Assembly (NCBI RefSeq): GCF_003075075.1 | Contig: NZ_QCYM01000005.1 | Span: 181,855-245,854 of the forward strand | Length of the DNA stretch: 64,000 nt | DNA from: Labrenzia sp. 011 | Lineage (GTDB): Bacteria > Pseudomonadota > Alphaproteobacteria > Rhizobiales > Stappiaceae | Direction of reading: 5' to 3' | Shown: positions 28,147 to 37,486 of the stretch, piece by piece | How the letters are laid out: each line of letters begins with the position of its first letter | Numbering within the stretch: position 1 is the first letter of the stretch | The notes under the pieces: generated by a model | The model's input: the letters and a program-made list of their open reading frames with translations, nothing else | Database searches by the model: none | What the model was told of the DNA's origin: nothing | Position numbers and translations under genes: made by a program

Positions 28147-29055
28147 TCAGGCTGCAGTTTGCCGCAGTTTCAGGATCCTGGTCGACAGGGAGTCGATGAA
28201 TTTTTCGATCAGCGGGTTGGTGAGTGCATTGGAACGCTGCACGATCCCGACCTTTCGTTCGAAATCAAATCCTTGCAGGGTGAAACGCCCGAACCCCTTG
28301 AATTCCGGCAGGTCGATATTTGTCAGTGGCGTCGCGCTCAGATAGTCGGTGCCGGTGAGAAACCGCTTCATCACGGATTCTGCATTTGTGGTGATCTTGA
28401 CGCGCGGTGGCACCTGGTTGTGATTGATGAAATAGGCATCGAGTGCCTTGCGGGCAGGTTCCTCCATATTGGGGAAGATCCATTCGGACTTTGCCAATTG
28501 TGCCGGGCCGATTGCCTTTCCCTCGAACGGGTGGCCTGGATTGCATAGCCCCGTGAAACGGTCGGTGAACAGGATCTGGACTTCAAAGGCGCCGTCGTCG
28601 AATTCCGTATTTGCCATGCCGATGTAGAAATCGATGCGATTGTCCAGCAGAGCGCGGCGCAGGTTCTGGGCGTGGTCGGTCATCACGGTGAACTCGGCTG
28701 CGGGCAGCTGCTGATCGAGTTCATGCATCGTTTCCGACACGATGCCGACAAAGGAGGAACCGGTCCCGATGGCGATCCGCCCCGAGGAGCCCGCGGCAAT
28801 GGCGGCAATCTCTGTCCGGCTTTGAACGACGTCGAGCAGTATGCGCCGCGCGTGCCGTTCCAGCGTCAGGGCATAGGCGGTTGGCTGCACGCCGCGCGGC
28901 AGGCGCTTGAACAGGGGCACCTGATAGTAGTTCTCCATGGAGATGATGCTTTTGCTCAATGCAGGCTGGCTTATGTTCACTTCCTTCGACGCGGCAAGAA
29001 GGCTTCCATGTTCAAGGACCGCGATGAAGTGACGGAATTGTCGTATGTTTATCAA
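28147..29055 (-). CDS. LysR-family transcriptional regulator
   Basis: About 302 residues: an N-terminal winged helix-turn-helix (IRQFRHFIAVLEHGSLLAASKEVNISQPALSKSI) and a C-terminal LysR substrate-binding domain starting near GRIAIGTGSSFVG. Divergent from the ABC importer operon at 29183, which it probably controls. There is no ATG in a suitable place: TTG 29055 gives the normal LysR N-terminus, while TTG 29112 would add 19 residues. The 127 bases between the two genes hold A+T-rich sequence suited to a shared regulatory region; I did not find a certain T-N11-A palindrome. Confidence 0.85.
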   Translation of the reverse strand: MINIRQFRHFIAVLEHGSLLAASKEVNISQPALSKSIISMENYYQVPLFKRLPRGVQPTAYALTLERHARRILLDVVQSRTEIAAIAAGSSGRIAIGTGSSFVGIVSETMHELDQQLPAAEFTVMTDHAQNLRRALLDNRIDFYIGMANTEFDDGAFEVQILFTDRFTGLCNPGHPFEGKAIGPAQLAKSEWIFPNMEEPARKALDAYFINHNQVPPRVKITTNAESVMKRFLTGTDYLSATPLTNIDLPEFKGFGRFTLQGFDFERKVGIVQRSNALTNPLIEKFIDSLSTRILKLRQTAA

Positions 29056-29182
29056 AACCTTGCCCCACCACACTTCTTTCGGCGTCTCAACGTATTCCAA
29101 CAGGTTAGACAAATCAAAAGAAAAGAAGATTGTCGTTGTACCGACAACATATGATCATGCCGGGGCTTCTAGGGAGGGAACT

Positions 29183-30529
29183 ATGAAACTATTAGCACCG
29201 ATTTATCGGTCCGCCGCACTGTCTGCGATGGCCGCTCTCTGCTTCACGACGGCTTCCGTGAGTTATGCTGACGAACTGGCGCCAATCAATATCGTCATCA
29301 ACCAGTCGCCCTGGCTGGATGGGTTTGCGGGCCTTGTCCGCCGCTACGAAACCGAGACCGGCAACAAGGTCACGCTCGACGTGAACCCCTATGCCGGCAG
29401 TCTCGAAAAGCAACGCAATGCGGTTCGTTCCGACCAGAGCGAATATGACATCCTGATCGTCAATGGCATCTTCTATCCGGAAATGTATCACGGAGGGTTT
29501 CTGGAGCCGCTGAAGAATATTGACCCGGATTTCAAACTCGATCCGCAGATCTACACCTATGACGACACGGTTTGTTTCGATGCGGTGAACAAGACGGTGA
29601 ATTGCGAAACCGGCGATCTGCTGACGATTCCGGTCAATCCCAACATCACACTGATGTTCTACCGCAAGGATCTCTACGAACAGAACGGATTGAAGATCCC
29701 GGAAACCTGGGACGAGCTGATTGCCAATGCGAAGGCCCTGCACAACCCGCCGGAAATGATCGGTATGATGCAGCGCAGTGCGCGTGCAACCATTTCCATC
29801 ACCTGGGATTACTGGCCCTATCTGATCAGTCATGGCGGATCGCTGTTCCGGGATGAAGGGAACGGGGATTTCTTCATTACGATCAACAGCCCGGAAGCGC
29901 GCGAGGCGCTGGAAACCTATGTGGCCATTTCAAAAGAGGTCGGACCGGAAAACCCCGCAAGCATGGAGCAGGGCGACCTGATCCAGTATCTGGTCACCGG
30001 GCGTGCGGCACATGCCGTCCTGCCGGCTGCGGCCCAGTCGCAAATGGATGATCCCAACAAGTCCATCGTTCCGGGCAAGATCGGCTACATGACGATCCCG
30101 CATGCGCCGGGCTATGCATCCGCGCCTGCTCTCGGCCATTGGCTGGGCGGCATACCCAAGAACATTCCCGAGGATCACAAGGTCGCAGCCCTTGCCTTTC
30201 TCGACTGGTTCCAGAAGCCTGAAACCCAGATCGCCTATGCGGAACTGGGGGGCTCGCCTGTCAGTGCCGCGGCATATGAATCCGACTTCGCCGACAAGCC
30301 GGAAAACCGCTACATGCTGACCATGCGCTCGGCTTCGCCCATGGCGCGGCGGTTGTGGACGATCCCGGAAGGCTCTGAAATCGTTGCCGTGCTGGAAGTC
30401 GGCCTCAATCGTGTGGTCGCGGGCGAGATTTCGGTCGTGGACGCGCTGAACGGCATGGCCGCGGAGATCGAAAAGATCATGGTCGATGCCGGTTATGACG
30501 TCGGCCGACTGCCCGATCTGGCAAACTGA
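29183..30529 (+). CDS. ABC importer substrate-binding protein, carbohydrate family 1
   Basis: 448 residues with a signal peptide (YRSAALSAMAALCFTTASVSYA). The mature protein has the family 1 extracellular solute-binding fold: a first lobe opening with INIVINQSPWLDGFAGLVRRY, a domain crossover near ITLMFYRKDLYEQNGLKIPETWDEL, and a C-terminal lobe. AGGGAGGG lies 5-6 bases before ATG 29183. It is the first gene of an operon with two permeases, a mutarotase-like enzyme, a sulfatase and an ATPase, so a sulfated sugar or sugar alcohol is the likely ligand (inference from context). Confidence 0.88.
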   Translation: MKLLAPIYRSAALSAMAALCFTTASVSYADELAPINIVINQSPWLDGFAGLVRRYETETGNKVTLDVNPYAGSLEKQRNAVRSDQSEYDILIVNGIFYPEMYHGGFLEPLKNIDPDFKLDPQIYTYDDTVCFDAVNKTVNCETGDLLTIPVNPNITLMFYRKDLYEQNGLKIPETWDELIANAKALHNPPEMIGMMQRSARATISITWDYWPYLISHGGSLFRDEGNGDFFITINSPEAREALETYVAISKEVGPENPASMEQGDLIQYLVTGRAAHAVLPAAAQSQMDDPNKSIVPGKIGYMTIPHAPGYASAPALGHWLGGIPKNIPEDHKVAALAFLDWFQKPETQIAYAELGGSPVSAAAYESDFADKPENRYMLTMRSASPMARRLWTIPEGSEIVAVLEVGLNRVVAGEISVVDALNGMAAEIEKIMVDAGYDVGRLPDLAN

Positions 30530-30545
30530 ATCCCATTCAACAGAC

Positions 30546-30570
30546 ACTGGCGGCGCCTGCCGCCGCCAGT
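30546..30570 (+). promoter_or_regulatory. Intercistronic hairpin after the binding-protein gene
   Basis: A perfect 10-bp GC-rich stem (30546-30555 with 30561-30570) with a five-base loop lies in the 94-base gap between the binding-protein gene and the first permease gene. There is no T tract. It fits the known arrangement by which binding proteins are made in excess of membrane subunits. Confidence 0.65.
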
Positions 30571-30623
30571 TCACGCTTCCAGATAGATGTCGTGCAAGCT
30601 TGCCGACGGGGGACAGAAAGCCA

Positions 30624-31502
30624 ATGGCTAATTTCAGGGGCCGTGGTTCGGCCAGATATTTCTCCATACTGCCGGCCTTCCTGTTCCTGGCGCTGCTGTC
30701 CGCGCTTCCGCTGTTCAACCTCTTCGCGCTCAGTTTCGCCGAGGTGTCCTGGTCGGGCGGACAGTCGACATGGACCTGGGTCGGCCTGAACAACTATCTG
30801 GCTCTCGGGTCGGATGCGCTGTTCAAGGCCGGTATCCTCAACACCGTCATTCTCGTTGGTGTCGCCACCACCGCACAGGTGACCATCGGACTGATGCTGG
30901 CACTGGCCTGCTCGCGCGTCGGCCGCCGCTCGCGGATCTATCGTACCTTGTTTTTGCTGCCCATCCTTATTCCCGGCATCATCATCGGCGCCATCTGGCG
31001 GCTGATGTACAATTACCAGTTCGGCGTCGTGAACCAGATCATCGACCTCGTCGGCCTGGGCCCTGTCGATTGGCTCGGGTCATCGTCACTGGCGCTGATG
31101 TCGGTGATTATCGTCGATATCTGGCATTGGACTCCCTTTTCGTTTCTGTTGCTTCTGGCGGCGGTGGAAGCCTTGCCAAGGGACGTGTCGGAAGCCGCGC
31201 AGATCGACGGTGCAAGCAAATGGACGGAATTCCGCCGTATCTCGTTGCCGCTGCTGTGGCCCGCCATCTTCACCACATTCGTTTTTCGCGCCATCATCGC
31301 CTTCAAGGTCTTCGATGAGGTCTACCTGCTGACGGGCGGTGGTCCCGGCACCGCGACAGAGGTGATCAGCTTCACGATCTATCAGCGCTTCTTCACCCAG
31401 GACAATCCGGGATACGGGTCTGCCATGTCCGTGACGGTAATCTTCATCATCGCGGCCGTGATTGCCGTCGCCATGACCCGGCAGCGGAGCCGTAGCCAAT
31501 GA
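30624..31502 (+). CDS. Carbohydrate ABC importer permease (MalF/UgpA type)
   Basis: 292 residues with about six membrane segments. The coupling-loop motif EAAQIDGASKWTEFRRISLPLLWP is the standard EAA loop of the MalF/UgpA class. The first helix starts near YFSILPAFLFLALLSALPLF. It overlaps the next permease by four bases (ATGA). ATG 30624 is used; earlier in-frame codons lie in the intercistronic hairpin region and lack support. Confidence 0.9.
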   Translation: MANFRGRGSARYFSILPAFLFLALLSALPLFNLFALSFAEVSWSGGQSTWTWVGLNNYLALGSDALFKAGILNTVILVGVATTAQVTIGLMLALACSRVGRRSRIYRTLFLLPILIPGIIIGAIWRLMYNYQFGVVNQIIDLVGLGPVDWLGSSSLALMSVIIVDIWHWTPFSFLLLLAAVEALPRDVSEAAQIDGASKWTEFRRISLPLLWPAIFTTFVFRAIIAFKVFDEVYLLTGGGPGTATEVISFTIYQRFFTQDNPGYGSAMSVTVIFIIAAVIAVAMTRQRSRSQ

Positions 31503-32338
31503 GTACCCGTAGAAAACAAAATCTGTCGGTTGACCGCGCTCTGCTGGGATTCCTGTTTCTGGCGGCGGTGCTGACGATCGGACCGTTTCTGTGGATCGCG
31601 CTGGCATCGTTCAAAACCCAGATCGCATTGTTGATGGGAACGGTGAAGTTCACCCCCGTCAGCATGAATTATGACGAGGTCCTGTTCGGCAACACCTCCA
31701 CCTTCGCACGGAACTTCCTGAACTCGGTTCTGGTGGCCTCCGCCAGCACGATGGCCGCCATGACGATCGGATTTCTGGCGGGCTATTCGCTTTTGCGCCT
31801 GCGTTGGCCGGCCTGGGTCGTCAACTTGTTCCTGCTGTGGGCGGTTGTCTTCAACCTGGTGCCCCCGGTGACCCTTGCCGGAGCCTGGTATGAGCTGTTC
31901 CGCGGAATAGGTCTGTCCAACGATACGGTTGCCTTGATCCTGGCGCACACCACCCTTCATTTGCCGATGGCGCTCTGGTTGCTGTCGTCATTCCTGCGCG
32001 AGATCCCGCGCGAGCTGGAGGAAGCGGCCTTCATCGACGGGGCGAGTTTCGTCAAGACCCTGTGGCGCGTGGTCATCCCGATCATGATGCCGGGTCTGGT
32101 GTCGACCGGCATTCTGGTTTTCATCTTCAGCTGGAATGAATTCCCTGTGGCGCTTGCCCTGACCAACAACACCTCGGCAACGGTGCCGGTCGGCATCGCC
32201 AAATTCGCACAGGAGAATGAGATCAAATACACCCAGATGGCGGCGGCCTCGGTTCTGTCCGCCATTCCGGCCCTGCTTGCCCTGCTGTTCGGCCAGCGCT
32301 ACATCGTCAAGGGGCTGACTGCGGGAGCGGTGAAATGA
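31499..32338 (+). CDS. Carbohydrate ABC importer permease (MalG/UgpE type)
   Basis: 279 residues with six predicted membrane segments and the EAA loop LEEAAFIDGASFVKTLWRVVIP, characteristic of the MalG/UgpE class. It ends in RYIVKGLTAGAVK, the usual C-terminal form of this family. Overlaps both neighbours by four bases. Confidence 0.9.
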   Translation: MSTRRKQNLSVDRALLGFLFLAAVLTIGPFLWIALASFKTQIALLMGTVKFTPVSMNYDEVLFGNTSTFARNFLNSVLVASASTMAAMTIGFLAGYSLLRLRWPAWVVNLFLLWAVVFNLVPPVTLAGAWYELFRGIGLSNDTVALILAHTTLHLPMALWLLSSFLREIPRELEEAAFIDGASFVKTLWRVVIPIMMPGLVSTGILVFIFSWNEFPVALALTNNTSATVPVGIAKFAQENEIKYTQMAAASVLSAIPALLALLFGQRYIVKGLTAGAVK

Positions 32339-33393
32339 CAGCGCCCGATCTTGCGCGCATGCGCCGGCGCTATGCGAGCCTTGACGCCTATGCCGCGGTC
32401 CGACTGGTCACGCTCGGCGATGGAGCGGAACGCGGGGTGCGGGTTCTGGAATTGCGCTCCGGCGGCGGGCTGGAAGCGGAGATCGTCGTGGACCGCACCT
32501 TTGATATCGGTCGGCTGGCGCTTCATGGGGCCACCGTTTCCTGGCACGCCCCTTCGGGCTATCGCAGTGCCGCCCATATCGACGCTCACGGGGAAGACGG
32601 TCAGGGGTTCCTGACCGGAATGTCCGGCCTGCTCGCCACCTGTGGTTTTGACCATATCCGCCAGCCGGAGAGGGAAACGGCTTTTGATGCGCCGCTGCAT
32701 CCGACAGCGCAAATTGCCTATCCGTTGCACGGCGGCGGTGCGCATCAGCCCGCGCGGCTCACCGGCTACGGACTGAACGAGGAGGGCCCGCGGCCATATA
32801 TCTGGTGCGAAGGCGAGGTGACCCAGTCCATGCTGTTCCGGGGGACGTTGCGCCTGCGCCGGCGCATCGAGATGCCCCTGGGTGGAACAACCATCACGCT
32901 GGCCGATACCGTGACCAATATCGGCCCGACCGCCGTTTCCAGCATGATGCTGTATCACTTCAATCTGGGATATCCGCTGGTCGATCAGGCAAGTGTTCTG
33001 TCTATCGACCCGGCGGAGAAGGTCTGGAGTGGCGACGATCACGACGCCACTGCCCCCTTTGGCCAGCCGCCCGCCACACCGGTTTCGGAAATATCGGTCC
33101 ACCGGCAGGCGGCACAAGACGGAATGGCCGAATGCCGGCTGCGCAATCCCGACACGGGACTGACCTTCAGCCTGGCCTATTCCATCGATACGCTTCCCTA
33201 TCTCCAGGTCCTGCGGGTCAGGGGAGACGGTTACAATCTGATCGGCATCGAGCCCTGTTCCACAGCCGGGAGAACCCGCAAGGCAGCGCGTGAGGCCGGC
33301 GAGATGCCCATGTTGAGCCCGGGCGACAGCCGGCGGTTCTCGATCGAAATCGCGCTAAATTCCGAAATCCCCCAATCTGAGGTCACGATCTAG
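32335..33393 (+). CDS. DUF4432 protein, aldose 1-epimerase (mutarotase)-like
   Basis: 352 residues with a galactose-mutarotase-like beta-sandwich pattern. VLELRSGGGLEAEIVVDRTFDIGRL and GFLTGMSGLLATCGFDHI at the front and SSMMLYHFNLGYPLVD in the middle are typical of DUF4432. By superfamily it may interconvert sugar anomers, here perhaps the imported or desulfated sugar. It overlaps the permease gene by four bases and is 2 bases from the sulfatase gene, so the two act in one pathway. Catalytic residues were not assigned with certainty. Confidence 0.75.
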   Translation: MTAPDLARMRRRYASLDAYAAVRLVTLGDGAERGVRVLELRSGGGLEAEIVVDRTFDIGRLALHGATVSWHAPSGYRSAAHIDAHGEDGQGFLTGMSGLLATCGFDHIRQPERETAFDAPLHPTAQIAYPLHGGGAHQPARLTGYGLNEEGPRPYIWCEGEVTQSMLFRGTLRLRRRIEMPLGGTTITLADTVTNIGPTAVSSMMLYHFNLGYPLVDQASVLSIDPAEKVWSGDDHDATAPFGQPPATPVSEISVHRQAAQDGMAECRLRNPDTGLTFSLAYSIDTLPYLQVLRVRGDGYNLIGIEPCSTAGRTRKAAREAGEMPMLSPGDSRRFSIEIALNSEIPQSEVTI

Positions 33394-33395
33394 CC

Positions 33396-34928
33396 ATGCG
33401 TGCGATATTTGTCCTGTTCGACACCCTGAACCGTCACTTTCTCCAGCCCTATGGCGCGGACCTGATGCAGACGCCGAATTTCCAGAGGCTCGCGTCCAAA
33501 TCCGTCCGGTTCGACAATCATTACGTCGGAAGCCTGCCGTGCATGCCGGCGCGCCGCGATCTTCAGACGGGGCGGCTCAATTTCATGCACCGCAGTTGGG
33601 GACCGTTGGAGCCCTTTGACACGGCGATGACCCAGGTGATGAAAAAACAGGGGATCTACAGCCATCTTGTCACTGACCACTATCACTATTTTGAAGTGGG
33701 CGGCGCCGGTTATCCCAACGCCTTCAACAGCTTCGAGTTTCTGAGGGGGCAGGAAGGCGACTGCTGGAAGGCACATGTCGCTCCCGATCTCAAACGCTAC
33801 CGGAAGCAATACCACGCGGCGCAATACAGTGAAAATCCGGGCGACCTGCCGCTGCACAACATGATAAACCGTGACTACATGCGCAAGGAGGCGGATTTTT
33901 CATCCGTCCAGTGTTTCGACCTCGGTTGCGAATTCATCGACACCAACAAGGACGCGGACAACTGGTTTCTGCAAATCGAAACCTTCGATCCGCACGAACC
34001 GTTTCATGCGCCCGAACGTCTGCGGGCCCGGTTCCCCACCGATTATGACGGACCGGTGCGCGATTGGCCCCCCTATGCACGTGTGAGCGAAGGGAAAGCC
34101 GAACCCGAGGAGATGCGCGCCAACTACAAGGCGCTGCTGGCGCATTGCGACGAACAGCTCGGCCGTCTGCTCGACAAGATGGATGCGCTGGACATGTGGC
34201 GCGACACCATGCTGGTTGTGTCGACCGATCATGGTTATCTCACCGGAGAGCACGACTGGTGGGCCAAGAACAGGATGCCGGCCTATCAGGAAATCGCACA
34301 TATTCCGCTGTTCATCCATCATCCGGCCCATATGGATGCGATGGGACAGTCGCGTAGCGCGCTCAGTCAGACGCCTGATCTGATGCCGACATTCCTGGAG
34401 GCCTTCGGCTGTGACATCCCGGATGCGGTGCGGGGCACGTCGCTGTTGCCGGTGCTGTCCGATCCCTCCGCGCCGACCCATGAATGCGTGATTTTTGGCT
34501 ATTTCGGCGGTGCGATCAACGTGACGGACGGCCGCTACAGTTACTTCCGGTATCCGGAAAACCTGCTGGATCAGACGCTTTACCAATACACGCTGATTCC
34601 CAGTCACATGCGCGAGCATTTCCTGCAGGCCGAAATGGCGAATGCGGAACTTGTTGGCGATCTCGCCTATGCGGATGGCTATCAGGTGATGCGGATACCG
34701 GTGATCCCGCAATCGCCCTGGTACAGCTCGCATGGACCTGCGGCCATGGAAGACGGCGTCACGTTGCTGTTCGATGTCCGCACGGACCCGCTTCAGCAAG
34801 AGCCGCTGCAGGATGCGGCGCTTCATGCCGCGATGGCGCAAAAGCTGGCCGGCGAAATGCGCCGGAACGATGCCCCGCCCGAGGCCTTCGCACGACTTGA
34901 TCTGCCCCGTATCGCGGAGACCGCATGA
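33396..34928 (+). CDS. Cys-type (S1 family) sulfatase
   Basis: 510 residues of the alkaline-phosphatase-like sulfatase family. The maturation motif CMPAR (Cys49-Pro51-Arg53) in SLPCMPARRD is the CxPxR signature whose Cys is converted to formylglycine. Metal-site elements are FVLFDTLNRHFLQPYG at the N-terminus and VVSTDHGYLTGEHDWWAKN. No signal peptide is present, so it should be cytoplasmic and act on a sulfated compound after import. The substrate is unknown. It sits between the mutarotase-like gene and the ATPase gene, overlapping the latter by four bases. Two maturases able to activate it lie in the same locus (27058 and 36061). Confidence 0.9.
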   Translation: MRAIFVLFDTLNRHFLQPYGADLMQTPNFQRLASKSVRFDNHYVGSLPCMPARRDLQTGRLNFMHRSWGPLEPFDTAMTQVMKKQGIYSHLVTDHYHYFEVGGAGYPNAFNSFEFLRGQEGDCWKAHVAPDLKRYRKQYHAAQYSENPGDLPLHNMINRDYMRKEADFSSVQCFDLGCEFIDTNKDADNWFLQIETFDPHEPFHAPERLRARFPTDYDGPVRDWPPYARVSEGKAEPEEMRANYKALLAHCDEQLGRLLDKMDALDMWRDTMLVVSTDHGYLTGEHDWWAKNRMPAYQEIAHIPLFIHHPAHMDAMGQSRSALSQTPDLMPTFLEAFGCDIPDAVRGTSLLPVLSDPSAPTHECVIFGYFGGAINVTDGRYSYFRYPENLLDQTLYQYTLIPSHMREHFLQAEMANAELVGDLAYADGYQVMRIPVIPQSPWYSSHGPAAMEDGVTLLFDVRTDPLQQEPLQDAALHAAMAQKLAGEMRRNDAPPEAFARLDLPRIAETA

Positions 34929-35977
34929 TGGCGACGCTGACCATACAATCCCTGCGAAAGTCCTTTGGAGCGGTCGAGGTTCTTCACGGGCTCGATGCGG
35001 ATATCCAGGATGGAGAATTCATTGCCATCCTCGGGGAAAGCGGCTGCGGCAAGTCAACACTTCTACGCATCATCGCCGGGCTGGAGGATACGACCAGCGG
35101 GTCGATCTGCATCGATGGCACGGATGTCACGCAGCAGAGTCCGCGTGATCGCGATATCGCGATGGTGTTTCAGTCCTACGCCCTCTATCCGCACATGACG
35201 GTTCGCCAGAACATCGATTTTCCGCTGGAACTGATGGGCATCGACAAGGCGGACAGGGCAGGGCGCATCGCCGAAACGGCGAACCTGCTGAACCTCACGC
35301 CCTATCTTGATCGCAAACCCAGGGACCTGTCCGGCGGCCAGCGTCAGCGGGTCGCCATGGGGCGCGCGATTGTGCGTGAACCCAAGGTGTTTCTGTTTGA
35401 CGAACCCCTGTCCAACCTCGATGCCAAGCTGCGCGTGCAGATGCGCAGCGAGATCCGCAATCTTCAACAGCGACTGAAGGTGACGGCGATCTATGTCACC
35501 CATGACCAGGTGGAAGCCCTGACCATGGCCGACAGGGTGATGTTGATGAACAAGGGCAAGATCGAACAATTCGCCCCGCCGCTGGAGCTGTACGATCACC
35601 CCGCCAGCGTGTTTGTTGCCGGTTTCGTCGGCTCGCCCGCGATGAATCTTGTCGAAGGCGAGGTCCGCGACAGGAACAGGATCATGGCGCTCGGCGCCGA
35701 GTTCCCCTACGCCGGCACCGGTGCGGGCGAGGTAACGGTCGGAATCCGCCCGGAACATGTGCGCATCGCCGAGCCCGGCGCAGCCCTGTTTTCGGGCAGG
35801 CTGATGTCATCGGAAAACACCGGGGATCGTCTGAACCTGTTGCTGGATGTTGCCGGCGAGGCGTTCCGGGTCAGTCTGAACGAGCGCCTGCAGCTGGCGC
35901 CAGGAGACAGCGTCCCGCTGTCGGTGCCTGATGACTGCCTGCATGTATTTGATAGGGCAACCGGAAAACGGATATGA
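34925..35977 (+). CDS. Carbohydrate ABC importer ATPase (UgpC/MalK type)
   Basis: 350 residues. Walker A GESGCGKST (37-45), Q-loop VFQSYALYPHM, signature [14 protein letters not shown], Walker B FLFDEPLSNLD, switch His in YVTHDQVEAL, then a C-terminal OB-type domain with VGIRPEHV as in MalK/UgpC. It energises the permeases encoded upstream. The start is the first of two adjacent ATG codons, overlapping the sulfatase stop. Confidence 0.92.
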   Translation: MMATLTIQSLRKSFGAVEVLHGLDADIQDGEFIAILGESGCGKSTLLRIIAGLEDTTSGSICIDGTDVTQQSPRDRDIAMVFQSYALYPHMTVRQNIDFPLELMGIDKADRAGRIAETANLLNLTPYLDRKPRDLSGGQRQRVAMGRAIVREPKVFLFDEPLSNLDAKLRVQMRSEIRNLQQRLKVTAIYVTHDQVEALTMADRVMLMNKGKIEQFAPPLELYDHPASVFVAGFVGSPAMNLVEGEVRDRNRIMALGAEFPYAGTGAGEVTVGIRPEHVRIAEPGAALFSGRLMSSENTGDRLNLLLDVAGEAFRVSLNERLQLAPGDSVPLSVPDDCLHVFDRATGKRI

Positions 35978-36060
35978 TTGCGATCGTCCTGCATTCGGTA
36001 TCTGCGTGCCGGTTCCCTGCGCCGCTCCATGGCGCATTTCTTTAGGTCTGCAGGCGCGAA

Positions 36061-37272
36061 ATGCAGCAGCCCCGCCCTTTCGGCATCCTGTCCAAACCGA
36101 TCGGACCGCGCTGCAATATCGACTGCAAATATTGCTATTATCTTGAAAAGGAAAAGCTTTTCCCGGACGAGAAGAAGTTTCGCATGGCCGGCGACGTGCT
36201 GGAAAGCTATGTCCGTCAGGTCATCGAAGCGTCGCTCGAGGCGGGCATGGCCGAAGTGCCATTCGCCTGGCAGGGCGGCGAACCGACCATGCTGGGCGTG
36301 GACTATTTCCGCCGTATAGTCGCGCTGCAGAAGAAATTTGCACCCGGCGGGGTGAAGATTTCCAATGCGCTGCAGACCAACGGAATATTGCTCGATGACG
36401 ACTGGGGCAGGTTTCTCCACGACAACGGGTTTCTGGTGGGCATCAGCATCGACGGGCCGAAAAGGATCCACGACCGTTACCGGCGCGACCGGGCAGGACG
36501 CCCGACTTTTGACGCGGTGATGCGCGGTCTGGAGATACTGCAGCGCCATCAGGTCGAGCACAACGCGCTGACCGTGGTGCACCGGGCCAACGGCGGCAAG
36601 GGCAAGGAGGTCTACAACTTCCTGAAGGGACTGGGGATTGTCTTCATGCAATTCATCCCGATCGCCGAACGCGGTCGGGGCGACGGTCTGGCGGGGGCGC
36701 CGCAGACCGACATGGATCCAGGAAACAGCGTCACCCCCTGGAGCGTCAGTCCGCGCGCATATGGCAAGTTCCTGTGTGATGTGTTCGACAGCTGGTTTCG
36801 CCGGGATATCGGCACTGTTTACGTGCAGCATTTTGACGTCCAGCTGGGATTGTGGCTGGGCCGTGGATCATCCCTGTGCGTCTTCGCCGAAACCTGCGGG
36901 AATGGTCTGGCGATCGAGCATGATGGCAGCCTCTATTCCTGCGACCACTATGTCTATCCGCAGTATCGGCTGGGCCGGATCACCGAGACACCTTTGCGCG
37001 AGATGCTGTGGACCGACCGCCAGCAGGAGTTCGGACGCCACAAGGCGGACGCTCTGACCGCTCAATGCAAGGCCTGCTCGTATCGCTTCGCCTGCAATGG
37101 CGGCTGCCCGAAACACCGGTTTGCGACTGCGCGCGACGGCGAGCCCGGTCACAACTATTTTTGCGAAAGCTATATGATGTTTTTCAAACATGCAGGTGAG
37201 CGTATGCACCGCATGGCAAGGCAGGTGTCGTTGGCCCAATCGACCTTTTTGCCGGGGCCGCCGGGGATCTGA
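36061..37272 (+). CDS. Radical SAM anaerobic sulfatase-maturating enzyme (anSME)
   Basis: 403 residues. The radical SAM motif CNIDCKYCYYL gives Cys18, Cys22 and Cys25. AWQGGEPTMLG, TNGILLDDDW and GISIDGPKRIHDRYR follow in the order seen in anSME. A SPASM region with further Cys (CVFAETCGNGLAIEHDG, YSCDHYVYP, CKACSYRFACNGGCPKHR) holds two auxiliary Fe-S clusters. Such enzymes oxidise the sulfatase Cys or Ser to formylglycine without O2. The gene is 83 bases after the ATPase gene in the same direction. Length and motifs match anSME well. A strong hairpin follows, shared with the convergent aldehyde dehydrogenase gene. Confidence 0.92.
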   Translation: MQQPRPFGILSKPIGPRCNIDCKYCYYLEKEKLFPDEKKFRMAGDVLESYVRQVIEASLEAGMAEVPFAWQGGEPTMLGVDYFRRIVALQKKFAPGGVKISNALQTNGILLDDDWGRFLHDNGFLVGISIDGPKRIHDRYRRDRAGRPTFDAVMRGLEILQRHQVEHNALTVVHRANGGKGKEVYNFLKGLGIVFMQFIPIAERGRGDGLAGAPQTDMDPGNSVTPWSVSPRAYGKFLCDVFDSWFRRDIGTVYVQHFDVQLGLWLGRGSSLCVFAETCGNGLAIEHDGSLYSCDHYVYPQYRLGRITETPLREMLWTDRQQEFGRHKADALTAQCKACSYRFACNGGCPKHRFATARDGEPGHNYFCESYMMFFKHAGERMHRMARQVSLAQSTFLPGPPGI

Positions 37273-37316
37273 CGAAGGAACGTCAGCAACCGGCGGCCGC
37301 AACAATCTGTTCGGGC

Positions 37317-37357
37317 CACCCTGGAAAGCCGGGAGGGGGGCCGGGCTTTCCAGGGTG
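37317..37357. terminator. Bidirectional terminator hairpin between convergent operons
   Basis: A perfect 14-bp stem (37317-37330 with 37344-37357) closes a G-rich 13-base loop between the anSME stop (37272) and the aldehyde dehydrogenase stop (37487). It can serve both strands, although neither side has a long T tract. Confidence 0.75.
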
Positions 37358-37486
37358 TGCCACTGGCAGATGCCGGTAGCATGTCGCGCCAGGCTGAATT
37401 CAGGGGGGCGCCCGATTGCATCCGCACTGCAAATGCCGTCTCGGGTCTTCTCCTCAATCCATGAGTGCGCCTGAACGCAACAGGCT

